Assembly (NCBI GenBank): GCA_947467345.1
Contig: CANIHD010000005.1
Span: 1-64,000, forward strand
Length of the DNA: 64,000 bases
Origin: Alphaproteobacteria bacterium
GTDB lineage: Bacteria; Pseudomonadota; Alphaproteobacteria; Micropepsales; Micropepsaceae
Direction of reading: 5' to 3'
Positions 26,168 to 35,319 of this stretch are shown here, in pieces (position 1 is the first letter of the stretch; every line of letters starts with the position of its first letter). Made by a program: the position numbers and the translations under genes. Under the pieces are notes generated by a model, which saw nothing but the letters and a program-made list of their open reading frames with translations, did not search any database and was not told where the DNA came from.

Positions 26168-27058
26168 ATGGCGCTTATCAGCATGACCGGATTTGCCGAA
26201 GCGCGTGGCCAGCAGGGCGCGCTGCGTTGGCGATGGGAAGTGCGCAGCGTCAACGGCCGCAGCCTCGACATTCGCGTGCGTGTGCCGTCGGGTTTCGAGA
26301 GCCTTGAAGCTGCCGCGCGCACGCTTGCGACGGAACGGTTCAAGCGCGGCTCCTTGCAGGCCGTTCTCGGCATAACGACCGATGATTCCGAGCGCGGCTT
26401 TCGAGTCGATCCCGCGGCGCTCGCCAATGCCGTGGCCATTGCGAAGCGGCTGGCGGAAGAAACCGGCCTGCCGCCGGCGCGTGTGGACGGGCTTCTCGCA
26501 CTTCGCGGAATCGTGGTGCAGGAAGAAAATCTGGCGCTCGATGAAGAGGCGCGGATGAAGCGCGATGCTGCCGTGCTGGAAAGTCTTGCGTCGGCCTATG
26601 ATCAACTCGCTGTGGCGCGAGCTTCCGAGGGCGCGAAGCTGGAAAAGATTCTTGCGGCGCAGGTCAAGGAAATTGAGGCGCGTACTGCCGAAGCGCGAGC
26701 CATCGCGGCGACACAGCCGCAAATGTTGCGCGATCGCATGATGACGCAGCTTAGCGAACTCTTGGGACCAAGCTCCACAATCCCGCCGGAGCGGCTGGCG
26801 CAAGAGGTGGCCATGTTGGCGACACGCGCCGATTTGCGCGAAGAGCTTGATCGTCTCTCCGCGCATTGCCAGCAGGCCCGCAGCCTGATGGCGGCGGCTG
26901 AGCCTGTTGGCCGCAAGCTCGATTTTCTCTCCCAGGAATTCAACCGTGAAGCCAACACGCTCTGTTCGAAATCCTCCGACATCGCGTTGACGCGCGTGGG
27001 CTTGGAGTTGAAGTCCGTAATCGATCAGGTCCGTGAGCAGGTGCAGAACGTCGAATGA
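26168..27058 (+). CDS. yicC: YicC-family endoribonuclease
   Basis: A 296-residue protein that starts MALISMTGFAEARG, the hallmark of the YicC family, and ends with the conserved NREANTLCSKSSD and ELKSVIDQVREQVQNVE. Family members have been described as endoribonucleases that act on small RNAs. The ATG at 26168, 2 bases after mltG, is the conserved start. It overlaps gmk by ATGA. Confidence 0.92.
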   Translation: MALISMTGFAEARGQQGALRWRWEVRSVNGRSLDIRVRVPSGFESLEAAARTLATERFKRGSLQAVLGITTDDSERGFRVDPAALANAVAIAKRLAEETGLPPARVDGLLALRGIVVQEENLALDEEARMKRDAAVLESLASAYDQLAVARASEGAKLEKILAAQVKEIEARTAEARAIAATQPQMLRDRMMTQLSELLGPSSTIPPERLAQEVAMLATRADLREELDRLSAHCQQARSLMAAAEPVGRKLDFLSQEFNREANTLCSKSSDIALTRVGLELKSVIDQVREQVQNVE

Positions 27059-27690
27059 GCGCCATTGCACGCCGTGGTCTGATGCTCGTGTTGTCGTCGC
27101 CCTCTGGCGCAGGCAAGTCGACGCTTTCGCGAAAGCTTCTGCAGGTCGATTCGAATGTCGCCATGTCGGTCTCGGCGACCACGCGGCCCAAACGGCGCAA
27201 CGAAGTGGATGGGCAGGACTATTTTTTCGTCTCACCGGAGAAGTTCGCCGGCATGTTGCGCGAGGACGCGTTTCTCGAACACGCCACCGTTTTCGGAAAT
27301 CAATACGGCACGCCGAAAGCGCCGGTAGAAGCGGCATTGTCGGCGGGACGCGACGTGCTCTTCGATATTGATTGGCAGGGCACGCAGCAGCTTTCGCAAA
27401 GCGCGAAGGACGATTTGGTCCGCGTCTTTATCCTGCCGCCGTCAAAGCTGGAATTGGAGCGCCGCCTGCACACACGCGCCGAAGACAGCGAAGAGGTTGT
27501 TGCGGGCCGCATGGCCAAAGCCAATGACGAAATCAGCCACTGGGCTGAATATGACTACATCATCCTCAACGAGGATATCGACCAGGCAGAGAAGCACCTC
27601 TATTCCATTCTCGCGGCTGAGCGCCTCAAGCGTCAGCGCCAGACCGGTCTCGTCGATTTCGTGAAGATCCTGACCGGGGGGCTGATTTAG
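27055..27690 (+). CDS. gmk: Guanylate kinase
   Basis: A 211-residue kinase converting GMP to GDP. The P-loop SSPSGAGKST is at residues 14-23, followed by SVSATTRPKR and the GMP-binding VDGQDYFF. The C-terminal lid segment is normal. It is last in the fab-mltG-yicC run, and its 3' side is followed by a pair of REP-like repeats. Confidence 0.97.
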   Translation: MSAIARRGLMLVLSSPSGAGKSTLSRKLLQVDSNVAMSVSATTRPKRRNEVDGQDYFFVSPEKFAGMLREDAFLEHATVFGNQYGTPKAPVEAALSAGRDVLFDIDWQGTQQLSQSAKDDLVRVFILPPSKLELERRLHTRAEDSEEVVAGRMAKANDEISHWAEYDYIILNEDIDQAEKHLYSILAAERLKRQRQTGLVDFVKILTGGLI

Positions 27691-27716
27691 TCCACTGCTT
27701 TGCGCGTGCGCTGAAT

Positions 27717-27776
27717 CCCTCTCCCCGTTGTGGGAGAGGGTCCCGAGGAGCATTGGCTCCGAGGCGGGTGAGGGGG
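27717..27776 (-). repeat. REP-like palindromic repeat, unit B (second locus)
   Basis: Close match to 17230-17289: CCCTCTCCCC-loop-GGGAGAGGG followed by a tail ending GGGTGAGGGG. It lies 27 bases after the gmk stop, and its hairpin could also serve as a 3'-end structure for gmk. Confidence 0.85.
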
Positions 27777-27820
27777 CGGCTTCTGTCAGCGCGTGGCAAT
27801 ACGGCTTACACTCAATGTTT

Positions 27821-27881
27821 CACCCCTCACCCTGCTCACGTCCTTCAGACGTTCGCTTCCCTCTCCCGCAAGGGGAGAGGG
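27821..27881 (+). repeat. REP-like palindromic repeat, unit A (second locus)
   Basis: Same 61-bp length as 17146-17206, with only a handful of differences, all in the middle; both ends including the hairpin are identical. Here the order is B then A with a 44-bp spacer, so the hairpins face outward, the opposite of the first locus. Confidence 0.85.
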
Positions 27882-27932
27882 AATGAAGGCGTAGGCGCGC
27901 TAATTCGCGGCGTGGCGCGGACGCAAATTGGA

Positions 27933-28673
27933 TTAGGACGCGATTACCAATCGGTATCCGAGATCCAATTCGGTTTTTTCAAGTAGGTGCCCATGCCGGC
28001 TCAGCCATGTTCCGTCGTCGAGGTCACGGCGTAGCTGGGCGAGACCTGAACCAGCGTCAAAGCGCGCAAAACTTGAGATGGCGGATCGCGCGCCGGGATC
28101 GAAATAGGTCTCCGGACGGCGCCAATAGGCTTCCAGAAATCCGTCGCTGCAATCGTGTGGAATCGGAACGGCGCGGATTTCCACGCGGGTGAAAATATTG
28201 CGATACGACTCCGCCGGCGAAAATATCGCGCGGTCGTGAACCGCGATTTCCGGGAAATAATCGGACGTCAGCCATGACGCGCTCGATGATGGCTCGTACG
28301 TTAGCATCACGCAGTATTTGGCCACGCGCGCCATCTCGCGCAATCCGCGTGTTTGATCGGGCCAATGATGGACGGTCAGAGGCGCCAATGCCGCGTCAAA
28401 GGATTTGTCTGGAAACGGCAATGCCATGGCGGAAGCGCAGACGACGGGTGCGCTGCCGTTCGCCCGCTGATGGATCATGATTTCGGATGGTTCGACCGCG
28501 ATGACGGCGCGGTCTGTTGGTTCGTAGGAACCCGTGCCGGCGCCGACATTCAGAACTCTACGGGCGTTGCCCAAGGCATCAGCAATGGTGGCGGCAATAC
28601 GCGGATCGGGACGCCGGTAGTAGGCGTAGCGCGTTCCGATTTGATCGTAGAGCTGCTTCGCGCTCGCCTCTAT
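27933..28673 (-). CDS. Class I SAM-dependent methyltransferase, start codon non-standard
   Basis: About 246 residues. SAM motif I is [15 protein letters not shown], followed by [12 protein letters not shown] and a motif-IV-like [13 protein letters not shown], all typical of class I methyltransferases of the Methyltransf_11 kind. The N-terminus expected for such proteins ([20 protein letters not shown]) begins just after the rsmA stop, but no ATG, GTG or TTG lies there. An ATA at 28673 overlaps the rsmA stop as ATAG and is used here as the nominal start. Alternatives are TTG 28574, which would remove a conserved-looking N-terminus, or ATG 28871, which overlaps rsmA by 200 bases with unlikely sequence. 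Function unknown. Confidence 0.7.
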   Translation of the reverse strand: MEASAKQLYDQIGTRYAYYRRPDPRIAATIADALGNARRVLNVGAGTGSYEPTDRAVIAVEPSEIMIHQRANGSAPVVCASAMALPFPDKSFDAALAPLTVHHWPDQTRGLREMARVAKYCVMLTYEPSSSASWLTSDYFPEIAVHDRAIFSPAESYRNIFTRVEIRAVPIPHDCSDGFLEAYWRRPETYFDPGARSAISSFARFDAGSGLAQLRRDLDDGTWLSRHGHLLEKTELDLGYRLVIAS

Positions 28674-29542
28674 TTGCTGACCGTCCGTAGCTTCGCGAAT
28701 TCTCGCGCCAGCGCGCAGAATTCCGCCACGCTCAATTCTTCCGCCCGCGCGGTCGGGTTGATCCCAGCACTTTGCAGCAGCGCGTCCGCCTCCGGGGTCA
28801 GGGCTTTCAAGCTCCGGCGGAGCATTTTGCGGCGTTGGCCGAACGCGCCTGCGGTCACGGCTTCCAGACATTTAAGCTCAGCGGGGTAGGCGGGTTCGGC
28901 TAGCGGAACCAGATTTATCACCGCCGAATCTACATTGGGCGCCGGCACAAAGGCCTGCCGCGTCACGTCGAACAATATGCGCGGGCTAGCGCGCCATTGC
29001 GCCAACACGGACAAGCGGCCGTAACCGTCTTCGCCGGGCTTGGCGACGATGCGCATCGCCACTTCGCGCTGGAACATCAATGTCAGGCTCGACCACCAGG
29101 GCGGCCAGGAGTCTGTCGTTAGCCATTTCACCAGTAAAGCGGTGCCGACATTGAACGGCAGATTGGCCACCACCGCGGTGGGCAGCGTGATGTTGTGCGA
29201 CGCAAGAATTGAACGCTCGTCCACCTTCAGTGCATCTGCCCCAACGACTTCGAGTGTGCCTTTCACGGCGGCTGCGATCTCGACCAAGGCAGGCAGGCAG
29301 CGGCTGTCTTGCTCGACCGCTACCACATGCGTGGCGCCTTCAAGGAACAGCGCGCGCGTCAGTCCGCCGGGGCCGGGGCCGACTTCGTACACAGTGCCGT
29401 TCGCGAACGGACCCGCCTCGCGCGCGATGCGGCGCGTCAAATTCAGGTCCAGAATGAAATTCTGTCCCAGCCCTTTGCGCGCCGAAAGCTGATGCGCGGC
29501 AATAATTTCGCGCAAAGGCGGCAAACCGTCCGGCGTGCTCAT
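28670..29542 (-). CDS. rsmA: 16S rRNA dimethyladenosine transferase
   Basis: A 290-residue KsgA-type enzyme that dimethylates two adjacent adenines near the 3' end of 16S r[11 protein letters not shown] opens the core near residue 22, SAM motif I is [15 protein letters not shown], and the catalytic segment is [14 protein letters not shown]. It overlaps pdxA by 4 bases, part of the surA-pdxA-rsmA block also seen in E. coli. Confidence 0.96.
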   Translation of the reverse strand: MSTPDGLPPLREIIAAHQLSARKGLGQNFILDLNLTRRIAREAGPFANGTVYEVGPGPGGLTRALFLEGATHVVAVEQDSRCLPALVEIAAAVKGTLEVVGADALKVDERSILASHNITLPTAVVANLPFNVGTALLVKWLTTDSWPPWWSSLTLMFQREVAMRIVAKPGEDGYGRLSVLAQWRASPRILFDVTRQAFVPAPNVDSAVINLVPLAEPAYPAELKCLEAVTAGAFGQRRKMLRRSLKALTPEADALLQSAGINPTARAEELSVAEFCALAREFAKLRTVSK

Positions 29543-30525
29543 AACCCGCGCCGATCCGCAATCTCGGCGGCGGTTTCGATGGCGGCGATCATGCTGGCGG
29601 CGTTGGCGATCCCGCGTCCCGCGATGGAAATCGCCGTTCCGTGATCGGGCGAGGTGCGCACGATGGGAAGCCCAAGCGTCACGTTCACGCCGGTCCAGAA
29701 CGCCAGCGTCTTGATCGGGATCAGCGCTTGATCGTGATACATGCAGAGCGCTGCATCATAGGCTTTGCGCGCGTCATCGTGGAACAGCGTGTCGGCGGAG
29801 AGCGGGCCGACAACGTCATGTCCGTGGGCGCAAAGTTCAGCCACCGCCGGCGCAATGATGTCGCGATCTTCAATTCCCATTGTGCCGTCTTCGCCTGCAT
29901 GCGGATTGAGCCCAGCTATCGCAAGGCGTGGGCTCGCGATTCCAAAATCGGAGGCGAGTCTCTGCAGCACGATTTTGGAGGTGGCCAAGATCGCGGGCGC
30001 GTTGAGTTGAGCGAACACGTCCCGAAGCGGTATGTGAATGGTCAGCGGAATGACGCGCAAAGGCGGTTCGACGTCGCGCGAGGCGAGCATCATCACGGCG
30101 AGCGGGGCGCCTGTTAGCGCCGCCAAATATTCAGTGTGCCCTGGAAAGCCGAAGCCGGCGCCCGTCAACGCGGATTTATGGATGGGCGCTGTTACGAGGC
30201 CCGCGCCTTCGCCGCGCTGGAGCATGGCGACGGATTCTGCAATCGCGCCGGTTACCCCTTTCGCGGTTGCCGCACTCGGCTGGCCAGGCGTAACCGTGCC
30301 CGCACGGCCAAGATCGATGCAGGCATCGCTCAAAGCCGCGGAATCAAGGCCGCAGGAAACGGCGGTGGCGCGGAAGATTTCGGCATCGCCGATCAGGCGT
30401 AAGGGGCGGCCACGAATGGCGCCGCCCAAAGCTGCGAAAGCCTTAACGGCCACCTCCGGCCCGATTCCGGCCGGCTCTCCCATGCTGACAAGGAGAGCGC
30501 GCGCTTGTTCAGCGCGTTTCGACAA
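29539..30525 (-). CDS. pdxA: 4-hydroxythreonine-4-phosphate dehydrogenase
   Basis: A 328-residue NAD-dependent enzyme of pyridoxal phosphate synthesis. It begins with [16 protein letters not shown]; metal and substrate histidines lie in [24 protein letters not shown] and in [25 protein letters not shown]. The start is a TTG overlapping the surA 3' end by 17 bases; the first ATG is within the conserved first strand, so the TTG is preferred. Confidence 0.94.
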   Translation of the reverse strand: MSKRAEQARALLVSMGEPAGIGPEVAVKAFAALGGAIRGRPLRLIGDAEIFRATAVSCGLDSAALSDACIDLGRAGTVTPGQPSAATAKGVTGAIAESVAMLQRGEGAGLVTAPIHKSALTGAGFGFPGHTEYLAALTGAPLAVMMLASRDVEPPLRVIPLTIHIPLRDVFAQLNAPAILATSKIVLQRLASDFGIASPRLAIAGLNPHAGEDGTMGIEDRDIIAPAVAELCAHGHDVVGPLSADTLFHDDARKAYDAALCMYHDQALIPIKTLAFWTGVNVTLGLPIVRTSPDHGTAISIAGRGIANAASMIAAIETAAEIADRRGL

Positions 30526-31894
30526 CGGCGTCTCGCCTCAGATCGCGCATCAGGCTGCGTGCGAGCACGGTGAGGCGCTGAACGAAAAGCTGCTGCTGAA
30601 TCTCTTCGCGTGTCGGCATCACGAACGGTTTGACCTCGCGAACGGCGGGATCGCAACGCACCAGAAGTTCGACGCCGGCGCCGGACACAACAGGCTCTGT
30701 GACTCCGCCGGGCCCAGTCTTTCGCACCGCGTCGCCGAGCTCCATGGAAAGGTCGGCGGCGCGCATTTCGCCGAGGCGGAAATATTGGGCGCCTGGCGCG
30801 CGGGCCGCAACTGCGGGAAGATCGGCGCAGCTGCGAATGCCGGCGCGCAATGACTGCGCGAAGGCGATGGCCTGCTGCATGACTTCGGGCGGTGTCTCAG
30901 GAGCGAGGGGCAAGAGCAAGCGATCGAGCGGCAGCGGACCATCGGGGTCCAGCGCCGGTGCGGCAACCGGTGCGGCGCCCGCAGGTTCGCGGCGGTCGAT
31001 CACCAGCATGATGTAATAGCCGCCCTCGGCCTTGATCGGCGTGGAAACCTGGCCGGGCTGCAAAACGCCCAGCACCTTGTCGATATCGGGCGCCAGCTGT
31101 CCTTGCTGAACCCAACCGATATTGCCGCCGCTAGCGGCCGAAGCGGAGCGGCTGAATTGGCGCGCAACGTTCGGAAAGCTCGCGCCCAGGCTCAATTGCT
31201 GCAAAATCTGGTCGGCTTCCGCCTTTACCTTCTCGTCGTCTTGCGGATTGTCGACGGCAAGGAAAATTTCGGCGACTTGGAATTGCGGTTTGTCGGCACC
31301 GTCTTTCAAGCGGCTCAGCGCTGCGTTGATCTGTTCGTCGCTGACCTGCACGCTACGTGCGAGCGGGTGGGATTCGACAACACGCTGCCAGGCGATTTGC
31401 GCCGCGATCTGTTTGCGGAATGTGATCATGGAGACGCCGCCTTGCCGTAAAGTCCCGGTCAATTGCTCGGGCGTCATATTGTTGTCGTTCGAAACCTGCT
31501 GAACGGCGCGATCGATGTCGTCCTTGCTGATCGCCAATTTGTGCTTGGCGGCTTCCGCGAGCTGCAAGGTTTCATCTTCGAGAGCGTGCAAAACCTGCTG
31601 ACGAATTTGCACCATCGCTTCGCCGGTCGGCGCCTCGCGAATGCCGGACGTGGCAATGAACAGTGCCACGCGTTGGCTCACGTCATATTCGGAAATCAAA
31701 TAGTCATTGACGACCGAGGCCACACCTTGCGCGTTCTGATTGCCGATAGTTGTGGGCGGCGGCGCGGCGGGTGCCGCAGCTGCAGGCGGGGGCGCTAAGG
31801 GCTGCTCAGCCGGAACGTCCTGCGCGCGCGAGATCGCCGCGAATCCAGCGACAGCGGCGCAGGTAATAAGTAACGACGATTTGCAGCTCAGCAC
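30509..31894 (-). CDS. surA: SurA-type periplasmic peptidyl-prolyl isomerase/chaperone
   Basis: A 461-residue secreted protein with a signal peptide ending near SRAQ, a SurA N-domain (VASVVNDYLISEYDVSQRV...) and a parvulin domain around QVAEIFLAVDNPQ to GGYYIMLVIDRREP. SurA carries outer-membrane proteins, including LptD, to the Bam complex; lptD lies upstream on the same strand. Two GTG starts are possible: 31903 has GGAG touching it, whereas 31894 has the same GGAG at a proper 8-base distance, so 31894 is chosen. A Gln/Pro/Ala linker follows the signal peptide. Confidence 0.93.
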   Translation of the reverse strand: MLSCKSSLLITCAAVAGFAAISRAQDVPAEQPLAPPPAAAAPAAPPPTTIGNQNAQGVASVVNDYLISEYDVSQRVALFIATSGIREAPTGEAMVQIRQQVLHALEDETLQLAEAAKHKLAISKDDIDRAVQQVSNDNNMTPEQLTGTLRQGGVSMITFRKQIAAQIAWQRVVESHPLARSVQVSDEQINAALSRLKDGADKPQFQVAEIFLAVDNPQDDEKVKAEADQILQQLSLGASFPNVARQFSRSASAASGGNIGWVQQGQLAPDIDKVLGVLQPGQVSTPIKAEGGYYIMLVIDRREPAGAAPVAAPALDPDGPLPLDRLLLPLAPETPPEVMQQAIAFAQSLRAGIRSCADLPAVAARAPGAQYFRLGEMRAADLSMELGDAVRKTGPGGVTEPVVSGAGVELLVRCDPAVREVKPFVMPTREEIQQQLFVQRLTVLARSLMRDLRRDAVVETR

Positions 31895-32047
31895 GTTTTG
31901 CACTCCGTAGGCTCACAAAGGCACGAACCGCCATGGGGCGATCCGCATTCTATCCGGTTCGCCCGCGTCAATCCGGCGAAATCTACGCATTTTACGTAAT
32001 GCTTCAAGCAGTTAACGCTGGAAGTTCACGTTTGGGTCAAGCCGGCG

Positions 32048-34231
32048 TCACAGGCCGCCACCGCCCGTTAGTCCGGTTTTCAGCCCGATTTTCAAGACCA
32101 CAGAGGTGCTTGGCCGCAAATCCCGGTCGATCGTCTCGCGCCGAAGAAGGCCGAATTGTATCATGAAGCACTCGTCTTCGTAACGCAGCCCGCCGCCGCC
32201 CTCGAGTGTGCGGTCATTGCGCAAATCGTAGCGAATGTCGGCAAAAACCGTCCAATAGGTCTCGACAGCTAAATTCGCGGCAACGTTGATTTGCTCACGC
32301 GGTCCCAGGCCCGGATCCGTGGTTTCCGGGGACAGCTTTAAATAACTCAGATCCAGAGTGGAGCGGGCATACTTCGCCGTGAGATAAATTTCATTGCGCC
32401 GCAAGGTGCTTGTAATTGGATCGATGCGGAACCGGTGCACCAAGTCTATGTGCGGCGCCACCTGAAGCTTAAGCCGCCCGACAATGTCCGAGCGCTCGTC
32501 GCCCACGCCGGAGCCAGGCGCGAAATTAGGGTCGCGACGTGTGCGGAATTCCTGGCCCAGAATCGCCTCTACCGACGCACCATTGGGGAAGAACGCTGTT
32601 CCCCGCACGCCGGCATTGGAACGCGAGCCGCCCGTCCAGAGGTCGAGTCCAGGAAACTCGTTCGGAATAAAAAGATTCGTTTCGTCGAATTCGAACGTGG
32701 TCGAATCCTCATTCGGTATGCCGGCGGGATTGCCGCCGCCGGTGGCGGCGACCACCTGCGCGATCGGTTCGATCACCAATGTCGCATCGGCGAAGCCGGC
32801 CTTGCGGACGAACGGCCAGCGCCATTCCGCTGCGCCAAAGCCGACGGCGCGTCCGATGGATTGCGAATCGGCCGCCGCGCCGCCGGGCGTGTCGGGGCGA
32901 TTGACGTGATAGAAATCGCCACGCCCGAAAGCGTCGATGGCGACGATCTGACCGCTTCGCATAATAAATTGCCGCGTCCAGTCGCTGGAGAGCGATCCGC
33001 GCAACATGTCGGTGCCTTCGCGGCGCGCCAACACCAGCGCGCTGGTATCGACGCGCAAGCGCCCGCCATAAATCTGGTCTTCCGGAATATAGGTGAGTTC
33101 CGCAAGCGGCAGGACGATCGGAATATCACCTGCGTTTTCGCCGGAGCGTAGGCTTTGGAAAAAATACGAGTTCACTGAGGCCCGGCTACGTCCCCACACG
33201 CCATCGACAAAAACGTCAGAGGTCAGACGGTCGAGATAGGAAATGTCGTAGCGGCGCAAATAGGTTTCATTGGAGGTGAGCTGCACGTCGAAGCCGGCAC
33301 GCCAGATATCGTCGATAGGCATGCGACCTGAGCCGAAGAGGTGGCTCATCCAGCCGCTTTCACCCGGTGCCAGTGACGATTTTTTTTCGTAGCCGAGGCT
33401 GCCTTGCAGCCACATACCGCCGCGATCCCAACGCTGCCGATATTCTGTCCGGAGTCCGTCGCCCGCATGCGTCGTGAGATAAGGTTCGATTGTCAGATCG
33501 TGTGAAGGCGACAGCGAAAAATAATACGGCGCTTGCACGAACGTTCCGAGATAGGTGGAACTGCCGATCACGGGAACAAGCAGGCCGGTTTTGTGTTGGA
33601 CGGTCGGGTCGGCTTGCGTGAAATACGGCAAATACAGCACCGGCACGCCGAGAATCTCGAGCCGTGCCGATTCGAACATGAGTTCGCGTTCGACCTGATC
33701 GTGGATCACGCGCGCGGCTTTGATCTGCCACACAGGCGTTGTGTTGCCTGTTTCCGCGCAAAGCGCGCAGGGCGTGAAGATGGCATTTCTGGCTTCGGTG
33801 TAGCGTCCTTCGGTGCGCGTTCCCGACGCCGCCGCGAGCCGCCCATTATCCCCCACCAATGCCGAAAAGCCTTGCAACGCGCCCGCGCGTAAATCGCCGG
33901 TCAGTTCAACGTGGTCGGCAAAGGCGACAATGCCACCGGTTTCGATGACGCTGACATGTCCGTCGGCGGCGATGATGCCGGTGGCCTGATTATAGGTAAC
34001 GCTATCGGCGCGCAGCGTACGGGATTCGTCGCTGATTTCCACATTGCCGCGCGCCGTTACGATCGCGCGCACGTAATCGTAGTCGATCTGTTCCGCTTGC
34101 AGCAGCACAGGCGTTTGCTGCTCGGCGGCTGCGGATTTTCCCCCGAGGACGAATGCAGAAGCGAGCACCAATGCAGATGCCGCCGCGGCTATGAGAAAGG
34201 GCCGCGCGCGCGGCGGAAGAACCCGCGTCAC
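32048..34231 (-). CDS. lptD: LPS-assembly protein LptD
   Basis: A 727-residue outer-membrane protein that inserts lipopolysaccharide into the outer leaflet. A signal peptide (RPFLIAAAASALVLASAFV) is followed by an OstA/LptA-like jellyroll (VLLQAEQIDYDYVRAIVTARGNVEISD) and a large C-terminal barrel. The start is a GTG overlapping the lptG stop (GTGA); a longer frame encodes an Arg/His-rich stretch with no family likeness. A cysteine pair is visible in TPCALCAETGN. Confidence 0.94.
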   Translation of the reverse strand: MTRVLPPRARPFLIAAAASALVLASAFVLGGKSAAAEQQTPVLLQAEQIDYDYVRAIVTARGNVEISDESRTLRADSVTYNQATGIIAADGHVSVIETGGIVAFADHVELTGDLRAGALQGFSALVGDNGRLAAASGTRTEGRYTEARNAIFTPCALCAETGNTTPVWQIKAARVIHDQVERELMFESARLEILGVPVLYLPYFTQADPTVQHKTGLLVPVIGSSTYLGTFVQAPYYFSLSPSHDLTIEPYLTTHAGDGLRTEYRQRWDRGGMWLQGSLGYEKKSSLAPGESGWMSHLFGSGRMPIDDIWRAGFDVQLTSNETYLRRYDISYLDRLTSDVFVDGVWGRSRASVNSYFFQSLRSGENAGDIPIVLPLAELTYIPEDQIYGGRLRVDTSALVLARREGTDMLRGSLSSDWTRQFIMRSGQIVAIDAFGRGDFYHVNRPDTPGGAAADSQSIGRAVGFGAAEWRWPFVRKAGFADATLVIEPIAQVVAATGGGNPAGIPNEDSTTFEFDETNLFIPNEFPGLDLWTGGSRSNAGVRGTAFFPNGASVEAILGQEFRTRRDPNFAPGSGVGDERSDIVGRLKLQVAPHIDLVHRFRIDPITSTLRRNEIYLTAKYARSTLDLSYLKLSPETTDPGLGPREQINVAANLAVETYWTVFADIRYDLRNDRTLEGGGGLRYEDECFMIQFGLLRRETIDRDLRPSTSVVLKIGLKTGLTGGGGL

Positions 34232-35319
34232 CCGTCTTCCTCGTGAAAGAGCATTGTCATGCCGAGGAGGATTGCCGCGAGTGAGGGCGCGGCGGCGGCG
34301 AGGGGGGCGGGAACGATGCCGGTCTGTCCCATCGCGCGCGTGACGTCCTGAAGAAAATAGACCGCGAGCCCTGCGATCAATCCGGTGAGAAGCAATCGCG
34401 TGGTGCCGCCAAGACGTACCAGGCGGAATGAAAAACTCGCAGCCATGAACACCATGGCTGACAGCAAAATCGGCAAGGTCAGAAGCGAATACCAATACAC
34501 GCGGTGGCGAAGCGCCGAGAAGCCGGCATTTTCCGCATTGCTGATGAAGCGCGGCAATTCCCAGAATGAAATCGTCGCAGGCGAGGCGAAGCTTTCCTCG
34601 ATCTGTGCCGGTGTCAGATCGGTCGGCAGATCGATGGCGTCTCGGTAAACCGGCTGTCCACCATCGCCGCTGACATAGGCCTTTTCGATGTGCCAGGAGC
34701 CGGCGCCCAGTTGCGCTGAGGCCGCGTCGATCCGTCCAATGTAATGATCCTGCGCGCCGTAGCGAAAGACAATGACGTCTTCCAGGCGTTCACCCTGCTG
34801 CGCCACACGCAACGCGTGAATGACCGACTGATTGTCGGCGGTTCCTTGCCGTAGCCACAGACCCGACGCCGACACCGCCAATTGCGAAGCCTCACCGCGG
34901 ATGTAGCGTGATTCCAAGCGCGAATATTCCCCGAGCAAGGAAGCCGATATCGGGCTGAAAATCGTGGTCGCCACAACACCGAGACCGACGGCGACAAGCA
35001 GCGGCATGGCCAGGAATTGCCACGCCGACAATCCGGCAGCGCGGGCGGCCACGAGTTCTTGGCTACGTGACATGCGCGCGAAGGCAACAATGGCGCCGAA
35101 CAGCACCGCGAAGGGCAGGACCTTCAGCCCGAGGTCCGGAAATTTGAACAGGCTCATGCTGAAAACAATGGCGGTGGGAATGTCTTTGCCGGTGGTGCGG
35201 CGAAAGAGTTCTGCCAAATCGATGGAAATCGCCAGAACGGCAAACACCGCGAACACCATCAGCACCGCGCTTGCAAAACGGCGCGCGAGATATCCCATCA
35301 GCGTGAGCGACCAATTCAT
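34228..35319 (-). CDS. lptG: LPS export ABC permease LptG
   Basis: A 363-residue permease with three N-terminal helices, a periplasmic beta-jellyroll (about residues 130-260) and three C-terminal helices. The N-terminal segment SQELVAARAAGLSAWQF is the coupling helix that meets LptB. It overlaps lptF by 4 bases upstream and lptD by 4 downstream, so all three are likely translated in a coupled way. Confidence 0.94.
   Translation of the reverse strand: MNWSLTLMGYLARRFASAVLMVFAVFAVLAISIDLAELFRRTTGKDIPTAIVFSMSLFKFPDLGLKVLPFAVLFGAIVAFARMSRSQELVAARAAGLSAWQFLAMPLLVAVGLGVVATTIFSPISASLLGEYSRLESRYIRGEASQLAVSASGLWLRQGTADNQSVIHALRVAQQGERLEDVIVFRYGAQDHYIGRIDAASAQLGAGSWHIEKAYVSGDGGQPVYRDAIDLPTDLTPAQIEESFASPATISFWELPRFISNAENAGFSALRHRVYWYSLLTLPILLSAMVFMAASFSFRLVRLGGTTRLLLTGLIAGLAVYFLQDVTRAMGQTGIVPAPLAAAAPSLAAILLGMTMLFHEEDG

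Noticed and set aside
28674-28871. Extension of the methyltransferase to ATG 28871
   Set aside because: It would overlap rsmA by about 200 bases and encode an Arg/Pro/Gly-rich stretch that looks like an out-of-frame reading of rsmA.
34232-34495. 88-residue N-terminal extension of LptD
   Set aside because: The extension is the out-of-frame reading of lptG; a GTG start overlapping the lptG stop is followed at once by a proper signal peptide.
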